Program-made: the position numbers and the translations under genes | NCBI GenBank assembly: GCA_900556485.1 | Contig: USOX01000003.1 | Location: forward strand, 140,863 to 204,862 | From: an uncultured Dysgonomonas sp. | GTDB lineage: Bacteria > Bacteroidota > Bacteroidia > Bacteroidales > Dysgonomonadaceae | Direction: 5' to 3' | DNA: 64,000 bases | Shown here: piece by piece, positions 6,948 to 16,276 of the stretch | Numbering within the stretch: position 1 is the stretch's first letter | Layout: the number at the start of each line of letters is the position of its first letter | Notes under the pieces: model-generated | Database searches by the model: none | Told to the model about the DNA's origin: nothing | Seen by the model: only the letters and a program-made list of their open reading frames with translations

Positions 6948-9356
6948 ATGAAAAAAATATTCCTGTATATGTTGCTTCTGGCAGCATATACCCAATTGTC
7001 GGCACAGTCTACATGCGCCATATCAGGAAAGGTAATGAATGCAATTGACAGTATTCCGATAGAAGGTGCTTCTGTATCTGTTGTTGACACTAATATTGGT
7101 GCTTTTACTGACAGTAACGGCTTTTTCAGTTTATGTCATTTGGACAATAGCAAGAGTACTATTCTGGATATAAGTTTCTTAGGATTCGAAACGGATAATA
7201 TATCCATCAAGGCAAATACAGATACAGTTCTAACTATCTACCTGAATCCCAAATCGGTCATATTAAAAGAGGCCACAGTAATGACCAATGTGCTGAGAAA
7301 TGATCTTTTAGATAAACCAACCCTTAATTTTTCGCAACTAGTAGAAAATATACCCGGCACAGCGATGATAAGCATTGGTGCAGGACTTTCCAAGCCTGTA
7401 GTCAGGGGATTGGGATTCAACAGGCTTGCTGTTATAAACAGGGGAATAGTACAGCAAAACCAGCAATGGGGTGCTGATCATGGCATAGAAATAGGACAAT
7501 TTGATATGCAACATGTAACTGTCTATAAAGGTGCAAATTCGTTGCTTCTGAGTTCGGCGAGCATGGCAGCCATAGAGGTCGAACCATATAGATTTAAAAC
7601 AAATGATTTCTTTTCGGGCGAAGCTGTTCTTTTTGGGGCAACCAATAATAGTCAATTAGGGGGAGGGCTTACAACCGAATGGCAAAAAGGTAAATGGTAT
7701 GCACGAGGTGCTTTTAGCTATCAGGATTATTCAGACTATAGGGTTCCGGCACGCAAAGCTGATTATGAAGAGGAGGAAATTCAGTTTCCGGACAAACGTG
7801 TACCAAATTCGGCAGGTAAAGAGCATTTCCTTTCGGGCACAATCGGGTTCAGGGAGAAGAATATAACTACTTATGTGAATGTAAGTAACAACTATCAGAA
7901 AAACGGTTTGTTTGAACTTGCGCATGATCATGATCACGAACATCATGAAGGGGAAGAACATGAGCATGAACACGAACATGAGGAACAGGCTGATGCTTCG
8001 CACAGTAATATAGGTTTACCCTATTCAACATCCAATCACTTTACAGTAACCAATAATACCGAATGGAAAAATAATTCGGTACGCTTGTTGGTAAATACAG
8101 GATATCAATATAACCATCGTCGCGAATTTGAGCATTTCCATGAACATTACGAAGGCCAACCGGAGCCTGTGGCAAATAATGACCTGGCTGTAGATTTCAA
8201 ACTGCATACTTATTCAACTAATGCACGCCTTTATCTGAATGAAAAAGAATCGTGGCGAAAAACAATAGGTATCAGCGGCGAATATATGCAAAACCGCATT
8301 GGCGGATTCGAATATTTTCTGCCGCGATATAATCAGGTATCAGGAGGTTTATCTTTTGTAAATATCATCGATTTATCGGAGCAATGGCTTATGGAAGCCG
8401 GATTAAGATATGATATCAGCCATATGGATATAACAGATTATTACGATCAGTCTTTAGCCGAACACCTTACAAGCGAAGGTTATGATCCGCTTGTGGTACA
8501 AGAGTATGCTCAAAGGGGATACAAGGTTAATAAAACGTTCGGTAGCTGGTCAGGAAACATAGGTGCACGATTAGCTGCAAATGAGAATCTTACCCTTAAA
8601 GCTAATATTGGAAAAACTTATCGCTTGCCTTCTGCCAACGAGCTAGGTGCTAACGGATTGCATCATGCAGCTTACAGATACGAAATAGGAAACCTTAACT
8701 TAAAGGCTGAAGATGGTTATTCACTGGATTTAGGATTGAAGTTTATAGATAATGTGTATTGGATAAATAATAAGCATCGCTGGGAAATAGAATTTAGTCC
8801 GTTTGTAAATTACTATTCAAACTTTATATACCTGCAAGCAGTAGAAAATCCTGAGGTGATTTTATATGAAAGCAACCCTTTCCGGTACTCTCAGGCTAAA
8901 GCTATATATGGCGGGGCTGAATATGATATAAAATGGAATGCTATCCGTGGCATCATGCTTTCATCTGCCGGAAGTTATGTTATCAATAAGAATCTGGATG
9001 ATCATAATCCACTGCCTTATACACCACCTTTCTCCATGAAAAATGAGATTAAATATATGAAAGATATGGGTAACAAGAAGTTATCGTATTATCAGTTTAC
9101 GGTCTCACATCAGCTATACGCACGTCAGAGCAGAGTTGGCGCAGGTGAAGAAGCAACCGGAGGAGCAAACTTGTTTAATGTGGGTGCAGGATTTGATTAT
9201 AAGCTCAGCCCGAAATGCAAGCTGATATTTAATATTCAGATGCAGAATATATTTAATACGTGTTATCTGAATCATATGAGCCTTTACCGGAGGATAAATA
9301 TCCCTGAGCAGGGAAGAAATGTGCAGGTGTTTGTACGTCTGCCGTTTAAGAGCTGA
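6948..9356 (+). CDS. TonB-dependent receptor with His-rich loop, probable zinc receptor
   Basis: This 802-aa outer membrane receptor has a signal peptide (ending LSAQS) and a carboxypeptidase-regulatory-like beta-sandwich at about residues 24-105. A TonB plug follows at about 115-215 (TAMISIGAGLSKPVVRGLGF), then a 22-strand barrel ending in FVRLPFKS. Residues about 325-348 form an extracellular-loop-like run of alternating His, Asp and Glu, and more His-rich stretches occur near 383-400. Such loops are known from zinc receptors of the ZnuD type. It lies directly behind a Fur/Zur-like gene, probably in one operon, and lacks its own -7 box. I infer high-affinity zinc uptake; nickel, copper or cobalt remain possible. 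Confidence 0.8.
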   Translation: MKKIFLYMLLLAAYTQLSAQSTCAISGKVMNAIDSIPIEGASVSVVDTNIGAFTDSNGFFSLCHLDNSKSTILDISFLGFETDNISIKANTDTVLTIYLNPKSVILKEATVMTNVLRNDLLDKPTLNFSQLVENIPGTAMISIGAGLSKPVVRGLGFNRLAVINRGIVQQNQQWGADHGIEIGQFDMQHVTVYKGANSLLLSSASMAAIEVEPYRFKTNDFFSGEAVLFGATNNSQLGGGLTTEWQKGKWYARGAFSYQDYSDYRVPARKADYEEEEIQFPDKRVPNSAGKEHFLSGTIGFREKNITTYVNVSNNYQKNGLFELAHDHDHEHHEGEEHEHEHEHEEQADASHSNIGLPYSTSNHFTVTNNTEWKNNSVRLLVNTGYQYNHRREFEHFHEHYEGQPEPVANNDLAVDFKLHTYSTNARLYLNEKESWRKTIGISGEYMQNRIGGFEYFLPRYNQVSGGLSFVNIIDLSEQWLMEAGLRYDISHMDITDYYDQSLAEHLTSEGYDPLVVQEYAQRGYKVNKTFGSWSGNIGARLAANENLTLKANIGKTYRLPSANELGANGLHHAAYRYEIGNLNLKAEDGYSLDLGLKFIDNVYWINNKHRWEIEFSPFVNYYSNFIYLQAVENPEVILYESNPFRYSQAKAIYGGAEYDIKWNAIRGIMLSSAGSYVINKNLDDHNPLPYTPPFSMKNEIKYMKDMGNKKLSYYQFTVSHQLYARQSRVGAGEEATGGANLFNVGAGFDYKLSPKCKLIFNIQMQNIFNTCYLNHMSLYRRINIPEQGRNVQVFVRLPFKS

Positions 9357-9380
9357 AAATAAAGTCGTTTTGATTTTTAT

Positions 9381-9470
9381 AAAACCACGGAGTAATAGGT
9401 GTTTCACGGAGTTTTTTTAAGAAAAGATAGTATTGTCGTACTCCGTGAAACTCTATGCAACTCTGTGGCT
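9381..9470. repeat. CACGGAGT repeat pair in inverted arrangement between convergent genes
   Basis: ACCACGGAGTAATAGGTG and TTTCACGGAGTTTT (9384-9418) are followed by an inverted copy, CTCCGTGAAACTCTATG and CAACTCTGTGGC (9441-9469). The two halves can fold into a long hairpin between the receptor gene and the CDGSH gene and may end transcription from both sides. Confidence 0.6.
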
Positions 9471-9481
9471 AAAATATCCTA

Positions 9482-10174
9482 TTATAATTCTCCTTTTATC
9501 TCGCCTTCGTTTTGCATATGACGGGCATCGCAAAACGGTTTATTCTGAGATTTACCACAACGGCAAAGCGTTACCCTGTTTCGTACAGGATATACTATAC
9601 CGTCTGCATCTTCGATGGCTATGCCCCCTTTTACCCAGATAGGGCCATGCACTTTAACAGCAGGGTCTTCGAGAATGCTTATTTCCTGTGGCAACTTCGG
9701 TTCTATGCGTTTACCGTCTTTGGTAACAGCCGTAAGGCGTCCGCTTGGACAATCGCAACATTGCTGAATTACAATATCATTGGTCTTGTCTGATTCGCTT
9801 TCTTCCACCAGATTCCAAGTAGTACCATTAGTATCGCAAAAACGGGCTACAGCACACAATTTTTCGGCATCGAGCAAGTCTATAAACTTACCTTCGGTAA
9901 AACCTGCCATCTGGTCATAGGTTTCGTGTCCGGCTGTTTCTGTACCGTCAAACCCCTGTAGATGCGATCCGTCGCAGAAAGGTTTGTTGTTTGTTTTACC
10001 GCAACGACACAGATGGTAAGTCTCTTGTTGAGGATATTTCTTTACTTCTTTATATGCTAATGAGGCATCTTCGTTGTCGGGTACGAAGCGCAGTTGATTC
10101 AATGGAATATTACCTGTTACTTCATAAGGCCCATTTTTCAGAACCTTTACTTTCTTTTGATCTTGCGTACTCAT
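9482..10174 (-). CDS. Double CDGSH iron-sulfur domain protein
   Basis: This 230-aa cytoplasmic protein carries two CDGSH-type motifs: CRCGKTNNKPFCDGSH at residues 56-71 and CRCGKSQNKPFCDARH at about 204-219. Each would bind a 2Fe-2S cluster through three Cys and one His. Between them lies a divergent ferredoxin-like segment (CAVARFCD and QQCCDCPSGRL), the kind annotated as a 4Fe-4S mono-cluster domain. The second motif is a variant with AR in place of GS, but the ligands are intact. There is no signal peptide. The family is linked to iron-sulfur or redox handling, and no substrate is known. It is convergent with the TonB receptor gene and apparently monocistronic. Confidence 0.85.
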   Translation of the reverse strand: MSTQDQKKVKVLKNGPYEVTGNIPLNQLRFVPDNEDASLAYKEVKKYPQQETYHLCRCGKTNNKPFCDGSHLQGFDGTETAGHETYDQMAGFTEGKFIDLLDAEKLCAVARFCDTNGTTWNLVEESESDKTNDIVIQQCCDCPSGRLTAVTKDGKRIEPKLPQEISILEDPAVKVHGPIWVKGGIAIEDADGIVYPVRNRVTLCRCGKSQNKPFCDARHMQNEGEIKGEL

Positions 10175-10337
10175 GATGATAGTTTTTTTGTCTATTTAAT
10201 ATCAACATACCCGGGAAAGAATTTGTTTAACTTTCTGCCTCTTATTTTCTTTTTAAAGGTAATTCACATTCGGAGGTGAGGCTAATTTGGCTTTTTTATA
10301 TTATTTTCGTAGCACTAAATAGGATACTTTATAAAAA

Positions 10338-10925
10338 ATGAAAAAGTTTTGCCTGACCATATTATCGTTAATGTTGCTTACTGTCGTTTATTTTTCTTCA
10401 TGCTCCAGCGTAGAGGATTATAGCGACGATAATGAAAAGCCTACAGTATCGAATGTATTTTTCAATGTAAACGATACTATTGTATATGAAGGACATAGGG
10501 TAAATATAAACAGGGATAGCACCGTAGCCAAAGATGTACACATTATACCTATCGGTAAATGGATGTATATTTCGGGGCACTTTCAGGATAACAGAGCTTT
10601 ATCTACATTTAGTGTAAGAATGGATACTACAGCCGGAAACGGGTACAAAAAAGGAAATGCTGAATTAGATATAAAAGACAGCATCCATTACTCATTCTTA
10701 AAACTGGGTTCAAGCATTTTCAGAAAGACAGATACTATTGTAAACCGTAGTGGATTGCTTCTGATTCCTGAATATGATTCTTCGAAAGGCGATACAGTAT
10801 ATACACGGGAAGGCTTACGCGATCTGCAATTAAAAGTATTGGATATGGCGGGTAATTCCGACACCCTCTACTTCAAAGTAATGCTACTGAATAGGAAAAC
10901 GATATATGAGAAATATAGCAATTGA
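10338..10925 (+). CDS. DUF4625-like lipoprotein
   Basis: This 195-aa lipoprotein has a signal peptide and a lipobox (VYFSSC, Cys at residue 22). The mature part begins with an acidic SVEDYSDDNEKP stretch. It continues as a single beta-sandwich domain with DTIVYEG, KWMYISGHFQDN and LQLKVLDMAGNSDTLYF, resembling the DUF4625 family of Bacteroidetes lipoproteins. It probably sits on the outer membrane. It stands alone and is convergent with the GH57 gene, separated by a shared terminator. No function is known for the family. Confidence 0.7.
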   Translation: MKKFCLTILSLMLLTVVYFSSCSSVEDYSDDNEKPTVSNVFFNVNDTIVYEGHRVNINRDSTVAKDVHIIPIGKWMYISGHFQDNRALSTFSVRMDTTAGNGYKKGNAELDIKDSIHYSFLKLGSSIFRKTDTIVNRSGLLLIPEYDSSKGDTVYTREGLRDLQLKVLDMAGNSDTLYFKVMLLNRKTIYEKYSN

Positions 10926-10930
10926 AAATA

Positions 10931-10962
10931 AAAAAGGTTTAGATACTCTCTAAACCTTTTTT
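10931..10962. terminator. Bidirectional intrinsic terminator
   Basis: AAAAAGGTTTAGA and TCTAAACCTTTTTT form a 12-base-pair stem with a short loop, with A and T tracts on both sides. It lies between the convergent lipoprotein and GH57 genes. Confidence 0.85.
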
Positions 10963-10980
10963 ATTTATATAGCATTTCTG

Positions 10981-12429
10981 TTATTTTGTTTTCGTCGCTT
11001 TTGCAGTTTTCGCCTTTTTCTCTGTTGGAGATGCAGTTTTTGGTTTCACTGCTTTCTCTTTTGCAGCAGGTTTTGCCGGACTTTTAGCTTTCGGTTCTTT
11101 CTTTGCTTCTGCTGCCTTTGCAGTTTTTGCTACAGGCTTCTTTTCTGCAGGAGCTTTTGCCGGTTTTGTACTCTTCAGTTCTTCTTCCAGACGCTCTATT
11201 TCATCTGCCTGATTATGAATAGTAGTAAGCAATGAGTTCAATTCTTCGGTATCGATAGAACTAGGGAACTCCGAATCTACTCTTTCCTTAAAGTCACTCA
11301 ACACATTCATATAAGTATTGAATGCTTCGTATGGTGATGCATATGGACTGAATGGCAATTCTGTTTTTGTACCCATATAATAGAAATGGTCGCTTGCCTG
11401 TAAATAAATCCAATCTTGTTGTATACGTCTGATCTCACTCAGACGCACGCGTTCTGATATAGCATATAATTTATTAAAAGCTTCTTGTTGCAACGTATTA
11501 CCCATCCAAGGCGAAACATCCTTCTCTTCTCCTATCCACGAAATAGGGTGCATAGACGAAATAGAGTCTACAGGTTTCAGTTTGCTCAATACTTCGGAAG
11601 GCGTAGCAAAACCTATATTCTTTTCGGCAGCAAAGCGAGGCAAAGCTTTCATAAAGTCGAAAATACCAGAGCTTTTCTTTTGGAAATTACCTATTGTTTC
11701 GTAATTCATAAACAAGTTGATTACTTGTTCTTCGGGTGGTGTGGCTGCTATCCAGTTCATAAACTTGTCAGCCGTAAGCGGATATTCACTCCAACCGTAA
11801 TTAGAGAAACGTGAAGAAATATCTTCGCTGAAACGTCCATTACGTAACAAAAGCTTCAGATCGGGCTGTTCTGCCGATTTATAAATGTAGTTCGGACTCT
11901 TCCACCCCAATGTACGTTTTGCACCTTCGGTAACAACACCTTTGAATCCCATTTCGCGGATAAGGGTTGCTATATCGTCAGAATAGAGGAGTTCTGTATT
12001 GCAAAATACTTTCGGTTTCAATCCGAAAAGACTCTCTATTTTATCATCATGCATTTTTACCTGAGCCTTAAATCCTTCGGGATCGATAAGCGATGCTAGA
12101 GAGTGGCCATGAGTTTCTGATAGGAATTCGACACAGCCTGTATCAGCCAGCTCTTTAAAGCCATCTATTACTTCGGGTGCATACACTTCCATCTGATCTA
12201 AAGCTATCCCCGAAATAGAGAAAGCAACTTTAAATCTGCCCTCATTTTCTTTTATCATATCCAGCATCAACCTGTTTGCAGGGATGAAAGATACTTCCGC
12301 CACACGTTGTATAAAATCTTCGTTGGCAAAGTCATCATAGTAATAGTGGTCGTTCCCTATATTAAAGAATCTATATCTTTTTAGCCGGTGAGGCTGGTGT
12401 ATCTGAAAATAGAAACAAATATTTTTCAT
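10981..12429 (-). CDS. GH57 family alpha-amylase-like protein with altered catalytic Asp and basic tail
   Basis: This 482-aa protein has a GH57 domain at residues 1-395, with the first family motif HQP at residues 11-13. The nucleophile glutamate is present in CNTELLYS (E146). The motif that normally reads MDYETFG reads MNYETIG here, so the acid/base aspartate is Asn242. Inactive or altered GH57 'alpha-amylase-like' proteins are known in Bacteroidetes, so this copy may be non-hydrolytic. Residues about 425-482 are a Lys/Ala/Pro tail (PAKAPAEKKPVAKTAK type) like a histone H1 tail. It is the last gene of a leftward operon behind a glycogen synthase-like GT4 and a debranching enzyme, so glycogen metabolism is the likely setting. 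Confidence 0.82.
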   Translation of the reverse strand: MKNICFYFQIHQPHRLKRYRFFNIGNDHYYYDDFANEDFIQRVAEVSFIPANRLMLDMIKENEGRFKVAFSISGIALDQMEVYAPEVIDGFKELADTGCVEFLSETHGHSLASLIDPEGFKAQVKMHDDKIESLFGLKPKVFCNTELLYSDDIATLIREMGFKGVVTEGAKRTLGWKSPNYIYKSAEQPDLKLLLRNGRFSEDISSRFSNYGWSEYPLTADKFMNWIAATPPEEQVINLFMNYETIGNFQKKSSGIFDFMKALPRFAAEKNIGFATPSEVLSKLKPVDSISSMHPISWIGEEKDVSPWMGNTLQQEAFNKLYAISERVRLSEIRRIQQDWIYLQASDHFYYMGTKTELPFSPYASPYEAFNTYMNVLSDFKERVDSEFPSSIDTEELNSLLTTIHNQADEIERLEEELKSTKPAKAPAEKKPVAKTAKAAEAKKEPKAKSPAKPAAKEKAVKPKTASPTEKKAKTAKATKTK

Positions 12430-12499
12430 TTTATTTTAGTTTTTATTTAGTTACAAGTTACAAGCTATCATCACTACAGATCATTTCCTAATCTGCTAA

Positions 12500-13759
12500 T
12501 TAGCTAATTAATCCATTGTAAATATTCCTCACTTTTTGTCCGGCATATTCCCATTTGATATTATCGACCTCTTCTTTGCCTTCGCGGCTGAGGAATTCTG
12601 CCATAGCATCGTATGTACAGATAGAGTAAATAGCGTCGGCCATGCCTTCTACATCCCAGAAATCAACTTTTACGGCTTTGTCCAATATTTCGGCACAGCC
12701 CGATTGTTTAGAAATAATAGTAGGGATATTGCATTGCATCGCTTCTAGCGGAGATATACCAAAAGGCTCTGATACAGATGGCATTACATACACATCGCTA
12801 CGTTTTAGCATTTCATAGACCTGCTTGCCTTTGAGGAATCCTGTAAAATGGAACTTATCCGAAATACCTTTTTCGGCAACCAGATAAATCATACGCTCCA
12901 TCATATCGCCACTCCCAGCCATTACAAAGCGGATATGATCAGCCCTTTCGAGTACGCGAGCGGCAGCTTCGACAAAATATTCGGGTCCTTTCTGCATGGT
13001 TATACGCCCAAGGAAGGTCACTACCTTATCCTTTATCCCTCTTTCGGGGTTGATGGCTAATATCTCTGCGCTCAGAGGCTCTACGGCATTGTGTACAGTA
13101 GTAACCTTTGCAGGATCTTGATAATACTTGTCGATAACAGTACGGCGGGTAAGATCACTCACACAGATTATATGGTCGGCATGATCCATTCCGTTCTTTT
13201 CCATCTGATATACCTGCGGGTTTACATTTCCCCTGCTACGGTCGAAATCGGTGGCATGCACATGTACAACCAACGGTTTTCCTAATACATTTTTGGCATG
13301 TATACCTGCCGGATAGGTCAACCAGTCGTGCGAATGTATTACATCGAAATCGTAGGTACGGGCAATGACTCCGGCAACGATAGAATAGTTGTTGATCTCT
13401 TCGAGCAAATTGTCAGGATAACGTCCCGAAAATTCGATACAACCCAGATCGTTAGCATTCATATAATTGAAGTCGGCATATATATGGTCTCTCAGGTTGT
13501 AATATTCCTGTGGATCCATATACTTAGAAAGTCTTTCGCTAACATAATCCCAATGCACATCGCGCCAGACAACAGGCGTATTACAGGCTCCTATTATTTT
13601 GAGGAAGCTCTGATCTTCGTCGCCCCAAGGCTTTGGTATCACAAATGTAATATCCATATCGGGTTGCAAAGCCATTCCTCTTGTCAATCCGTAACTTGCT
13701 GTTCCTAAGCCTCCCAGTATGTGGGGCGGAAACTCCCATCCAAACATTAATGCTTTCAT
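12500..13759 (-). CDS. GT4-family glycogen synthase-like glycosyltransferase
   Basis: This 419-aa GT-B enzyme has the N-terminal acceptor domain motif FGWEFPPHILGGLGTASYGL (residues 7-26), which is typical of Bacteroidetes glycogen/starch synthases. HSHDWLTYPAG lies near residue 147. The C-terminal donor domain has VTFLGRITMQKGPEYFVEAA and SEPFGISPLEAMQ, with the conserved Glu pair. It would elongate alpha-1,4-glucan from ADP- or UDP-glucose in the cytoplasm; the donor is not visible from the sequence. It sits between the GH133 debranching enzyme gene (109 bases upstream) and the GH57 gene (70 bases downstream), the usual Bacteroidales glycogen cluster. The assignment is firm by motif and context. 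Confidence 0.87.
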   Translation of the reverse strand: MKALMFGWEFPPHILGGLGTASYGLTRGMALQPDMDITFVIPKPWGDEDQSFLKIIGACNTPVVWRDVHWDYVSERLSKYMDPQEYYNLRDHIYADFNYMNANDLGCIEFSGRYPDNLLEEINNYSIVAGVIARTYDFDVIHSHDWLTYPAGIHAKNVLGKPLVVHVHATDFDRSRGNVNPQVYQMEKNGMDHADHIICVSDLTRRTVIDKYYQDPAKVTTVHNAVEPLSAEILAINPERGIKDKVVTFLGRITMQKGPEYFVEAAARVLERADHIRFVMAGSGDMMERMIYLVAEKGISDKFHFTGFLKGKQVYEMLKRSDVYVMPSVSEPFGISPLEAMQCNIPTIISKQSGCAEILDKAVKVDFWDVEGMADAIYSICTYDAMAEFLSREGKEEVDNIKWEYAGQKVRNIYNGLIS

Positions 13760-13868
13760 AGGCTAGTGGTTTTAAGCATTAATAAATAGAGCAGAAATAA
13801 GTGTGTTATTCTCATTTATATTTTATTTTTTCTTTATCGTAAACAATCGGGCAAAATCTCCTAATATA

Positions 13869-15839
13869 TTAATATTCGTCAGCAAAAGATTGTTGCAGAT
13901 TTAATGCCCTTACCACTCCCGCAACATTGATAGCATACGATATCGGCCCATGACCGAAGTATGGTATACTGCCATCATAAATAGCTGAAATAGAACCTAT
14001 ACAGTCGTTCGACATTTCTTCTTCCATACCGATAAGCAACCTGTCGAGGAAAGAATAACCGCTACGCTGGAATATTTTCAGATAGGCTTCGAGGTATGCT
14101 CCCAGCATCCAGGGCCATGCCGCTCCGTTATATGTATTATAAAGCCTTTCTTCCAATGAACCCTCTAATCGTGGCCTGAATCCTATACTTTTAGGACTAA
14201 GTGTACGGATGCCTTTAGGCGTAAGCAGCTCTTTTGTAATTATATCCAATACAGATTTGCTTTGCCGTTTATCCAGTATAGGATAATCTAACGATATAGC
14301 CAGCAACATATTAGGGCGTACACTCCAGTCTACATAATGCCCCACAACATAGTCGTAAAGGTAACCGCCATCGTTGAGGAATGTATCCAGAAACGAGTTC
14401 TTCACCAACTCGGCAAGTATCCTCATCTTATTGCCCAGCTTTTCATTTTCCAAATGGTGAGCAATATCGCGATTAAACATCAAAGCATTGTACCAAAATG
14501 CATTGACTTCGACAAGGCATCCTGTACGTGGCACAGGGAAACGAAGCGGAGACGAAGAATTGTTCATCCAGCTTGGATACCCTATATTATTGTCTACACT
14601 AAGCAAGCCGTTTGGCAATGGCGTCAGGTTAGGATGTTTCCCTTCGTGGATAAAGTTTACAATCCTGCTGACCAGTTCTGCATATTTTTTATAAAATCGT
14701 ATACTGTCTGTATCCGAGTAACGCTTCATAGCCCAGATAAACCACAACAGCACATCCGAGTTGCTTATATCTTTGAGGAAGCCCACAGGCTCTTTACCTT
14801 CCATAAACGCTTCGATAGCAGGAATGGCTGTATCAGCCACTTCTTCGAATGCTTCGGGCCTACCTATACCTATAGTTAAACCGGGCAGTGCCATAAATTG
14901 TTCGCGGGCTTTGACTTCTCCCCACGGATAGCCATTGCGCAAATATAATTCGTCCTTTGTAGGGCGGAAATAGAACTGATGACCTGAGTTTTTCAGGCAG
15001 TTGAAAAATGATGAACGCGGTGTACGTTCGTTTATTCCTTCTTCGAAAAGTGTTTCGAGTCTTGCTGTATCGGCAATGACATCACTAGCCGAAAATATAA
15101 TGGATTCGCCTTTTGTGATAGGCAATTCGAAATAGCCGGGCACATAGAGGTCTTCTTTATATGGAAGTCCTTGTTCCTTATCTTTCTGATATTCTATCCC
15201 TTTATACCAGTTAGGCTCGAATACAAACTTAACATCTGCCTTATTAAACTGCATAAAGAGTTCGGGATATCCGCTATACATGCGCATGCTGATACCGTTT
15301 TCCACTTCTTTATATCCAAGGTCGGCTATGGGATTTTCTTCTGTCAGCTCATTGATTTCGCGGAAAGCCAAAAATGGTTTAAACCGCATGGTTGTAGGCG
15401 AATGAGCATCCAGAAGGGTGTACCGGATAAAGATAGTGTTATCTTCGAGTGAAAACATCTTTTCTTTGGCCAGAATAACACCTCCTACCCTGTAAATAGT
15501 ACGGGGGAGAGAATCGCAATCAAATTCGCGAATATACTTATGCCCCATCGGGCTATAGTTATTATCGTCGTATTTGTGTATTCCTAAGTTGAAATCAGCT
15601 CCGTGCTGGATCACTGTTTCGTCGAACGATGACAAAAGAACATGGTTCGAGTTATCCAGTTTGGGCACCGGCATAACCAACAGGCCATGCTGTTTCCGGG
15701 TGTTACATTCTACTAAGGTTGTGCAATGATAGGCTCCGCGACGGTTTGTTCTCAAAATCTCTCTGTTGAGCGAATATTCAAGGTTAACCATACGACTCTT
15801 ATCAAATTTAAGATAGGCATTCGTTTTTTTATATTCCAT
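13869..15839 (-). CDS. Glycogen debranching enzyme (amylo-alpha-1,6-glucosidase, GH133-like)
   Basis: This 656-aa cytoplasmic enzyme is of the archaeal/bacterial glycogen-debranching type. The N-terminal domain (about residues 1-260) carries the marker NRRGAYHCTTLVECNTRKQH and GLLVMPVP. The C-terminal (alpha/alpha)6 barrel has LLWFIWAMKRYSD, LTPLPNGLLSVDNN, NAFWYNALMF, YLYDYVVGHYVDWSVRPN and YNGAAWPWMLGAYLEAYLK. It removes alpha-1,6 branches from glycogen. As the first gene of the leftward trio with GT4 and GH57 genes it probably carries the operon promoter, although I found no clean -7 box upstream. Length and motifs fit the family with no sign of damage. Confidence 0.88.
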   Translation of the reverse strand: MEYKKTNAYLKFDKSRMVNLEYSLNREILRTNRRGAYHCTTLVECNTRKQHGLLVMPVPKLDNSNHVLLSSFDETVIQHGADFNLGIHKYDDNNYSPMGHKYIREFDCDSLPRTIYRVGGVILAKEKMFSLEDNTIFIRYTLLDAHSPTTMRFKPFLAFREINELTEENPIADLGYKEVENGISMRMYSGYPELFMQFNKADVKFVFEPNWYKGIEYQKDKEQGLPYKEDLYVPGYFELPITKGESIIFSASDVIADTARLETLFEEGINERTPRSSFFNCLKNSGHQFYFRPTKDELYLRNGYPWGEVKAREQFMALPGLTIGIGRPEAFEEVADTAIPAIEAFMEGKEPVGFLKDISNSDVLLWFIWAMKRYSDTDSIRFYKKYAELVSRIVNFIHEGKHPNLTPLPNGLLSVDNNIGYPSWMNNSSSPLRFPVPRTGCLVEVNAFWYNALMFNRDIAHHLENEKLGNKMRILAELVKNSFLDTFLNDGGYLYDYVVGHYVDWSVRPNMLLAISLDYPILDKRQSKSVLDIITKELLTPKGIRTLSPKSIGFRPRLEGSLEERLYNTYNGAAWPWMLGAYLEAYLKIFQRSGYSFLDRLLIGMEEEMSNDCIGSISAIYDGSIPYFGHGPISYAINVAGVVRALNLQQSFADEY

Positions 15840-16213
15840 AACATTTTTTAATACTCGGTATCTACAATTAATTCCACTTGTGCGATTGTCTCATATACAT
15901 GAACAATCGTAGTTTTTCAATGGTTCACTTTTTTTGTTTTTAAAGATAACAAAAATGTTAATGCTTTTATTCATGTTTCGAAATGTTTATTAACATAAAC
16001 ACTGAGAATAGAAAATATTTCTGTCTATTTTCTTTATTTAAGTGGTTGATTCTGTTCTTTATGTATATTTAATGGAAATTACCTGTTTGTGTTTAAAGTA
16101 TAGATTTCGGCTTCGTTTCATCGGATTTAGCTATACTGCGTTCCACTGACCGTTGGTTGTAATCCGAAAGGACAAAAGAAGTAAAAAATGGGCGGATAAT
16201 GCATGCATCTGCC
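15840..16213. repeat. Gene-free gap with a REP-like element
   Basis: The part near 15840-16000 should hold the glycogen operon promoter. From about 16110 to 16172 a repeat reads TTCATCGGATTTAGCTATAC and ends in GACCGTTGGTTGTAATCCG. It is nearly the same as the element at 32210-32265. Its CGGATTT and AATCCG ends are complementary. No reading frame is credible. Confidence 0.6.
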
Positions 16214-16246
16214 TAAAAAAGAGGGCGAACACATTGGTTCGCCCCT
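16214..16246 (-). terminator. Intrinsic terminator of era
   Basis: On the minus strand GGGCGAAC pairs with GTTCGCCC, followed by TCTTTTTT. It lies 31 bases after the era stop codon. The hairpin core is also a common intergenic repeat type in this phylum. Confidence 0.75.
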
Positions 16247-16276
16247 ACAATTTTAAGTTCATATACTTATATATTC

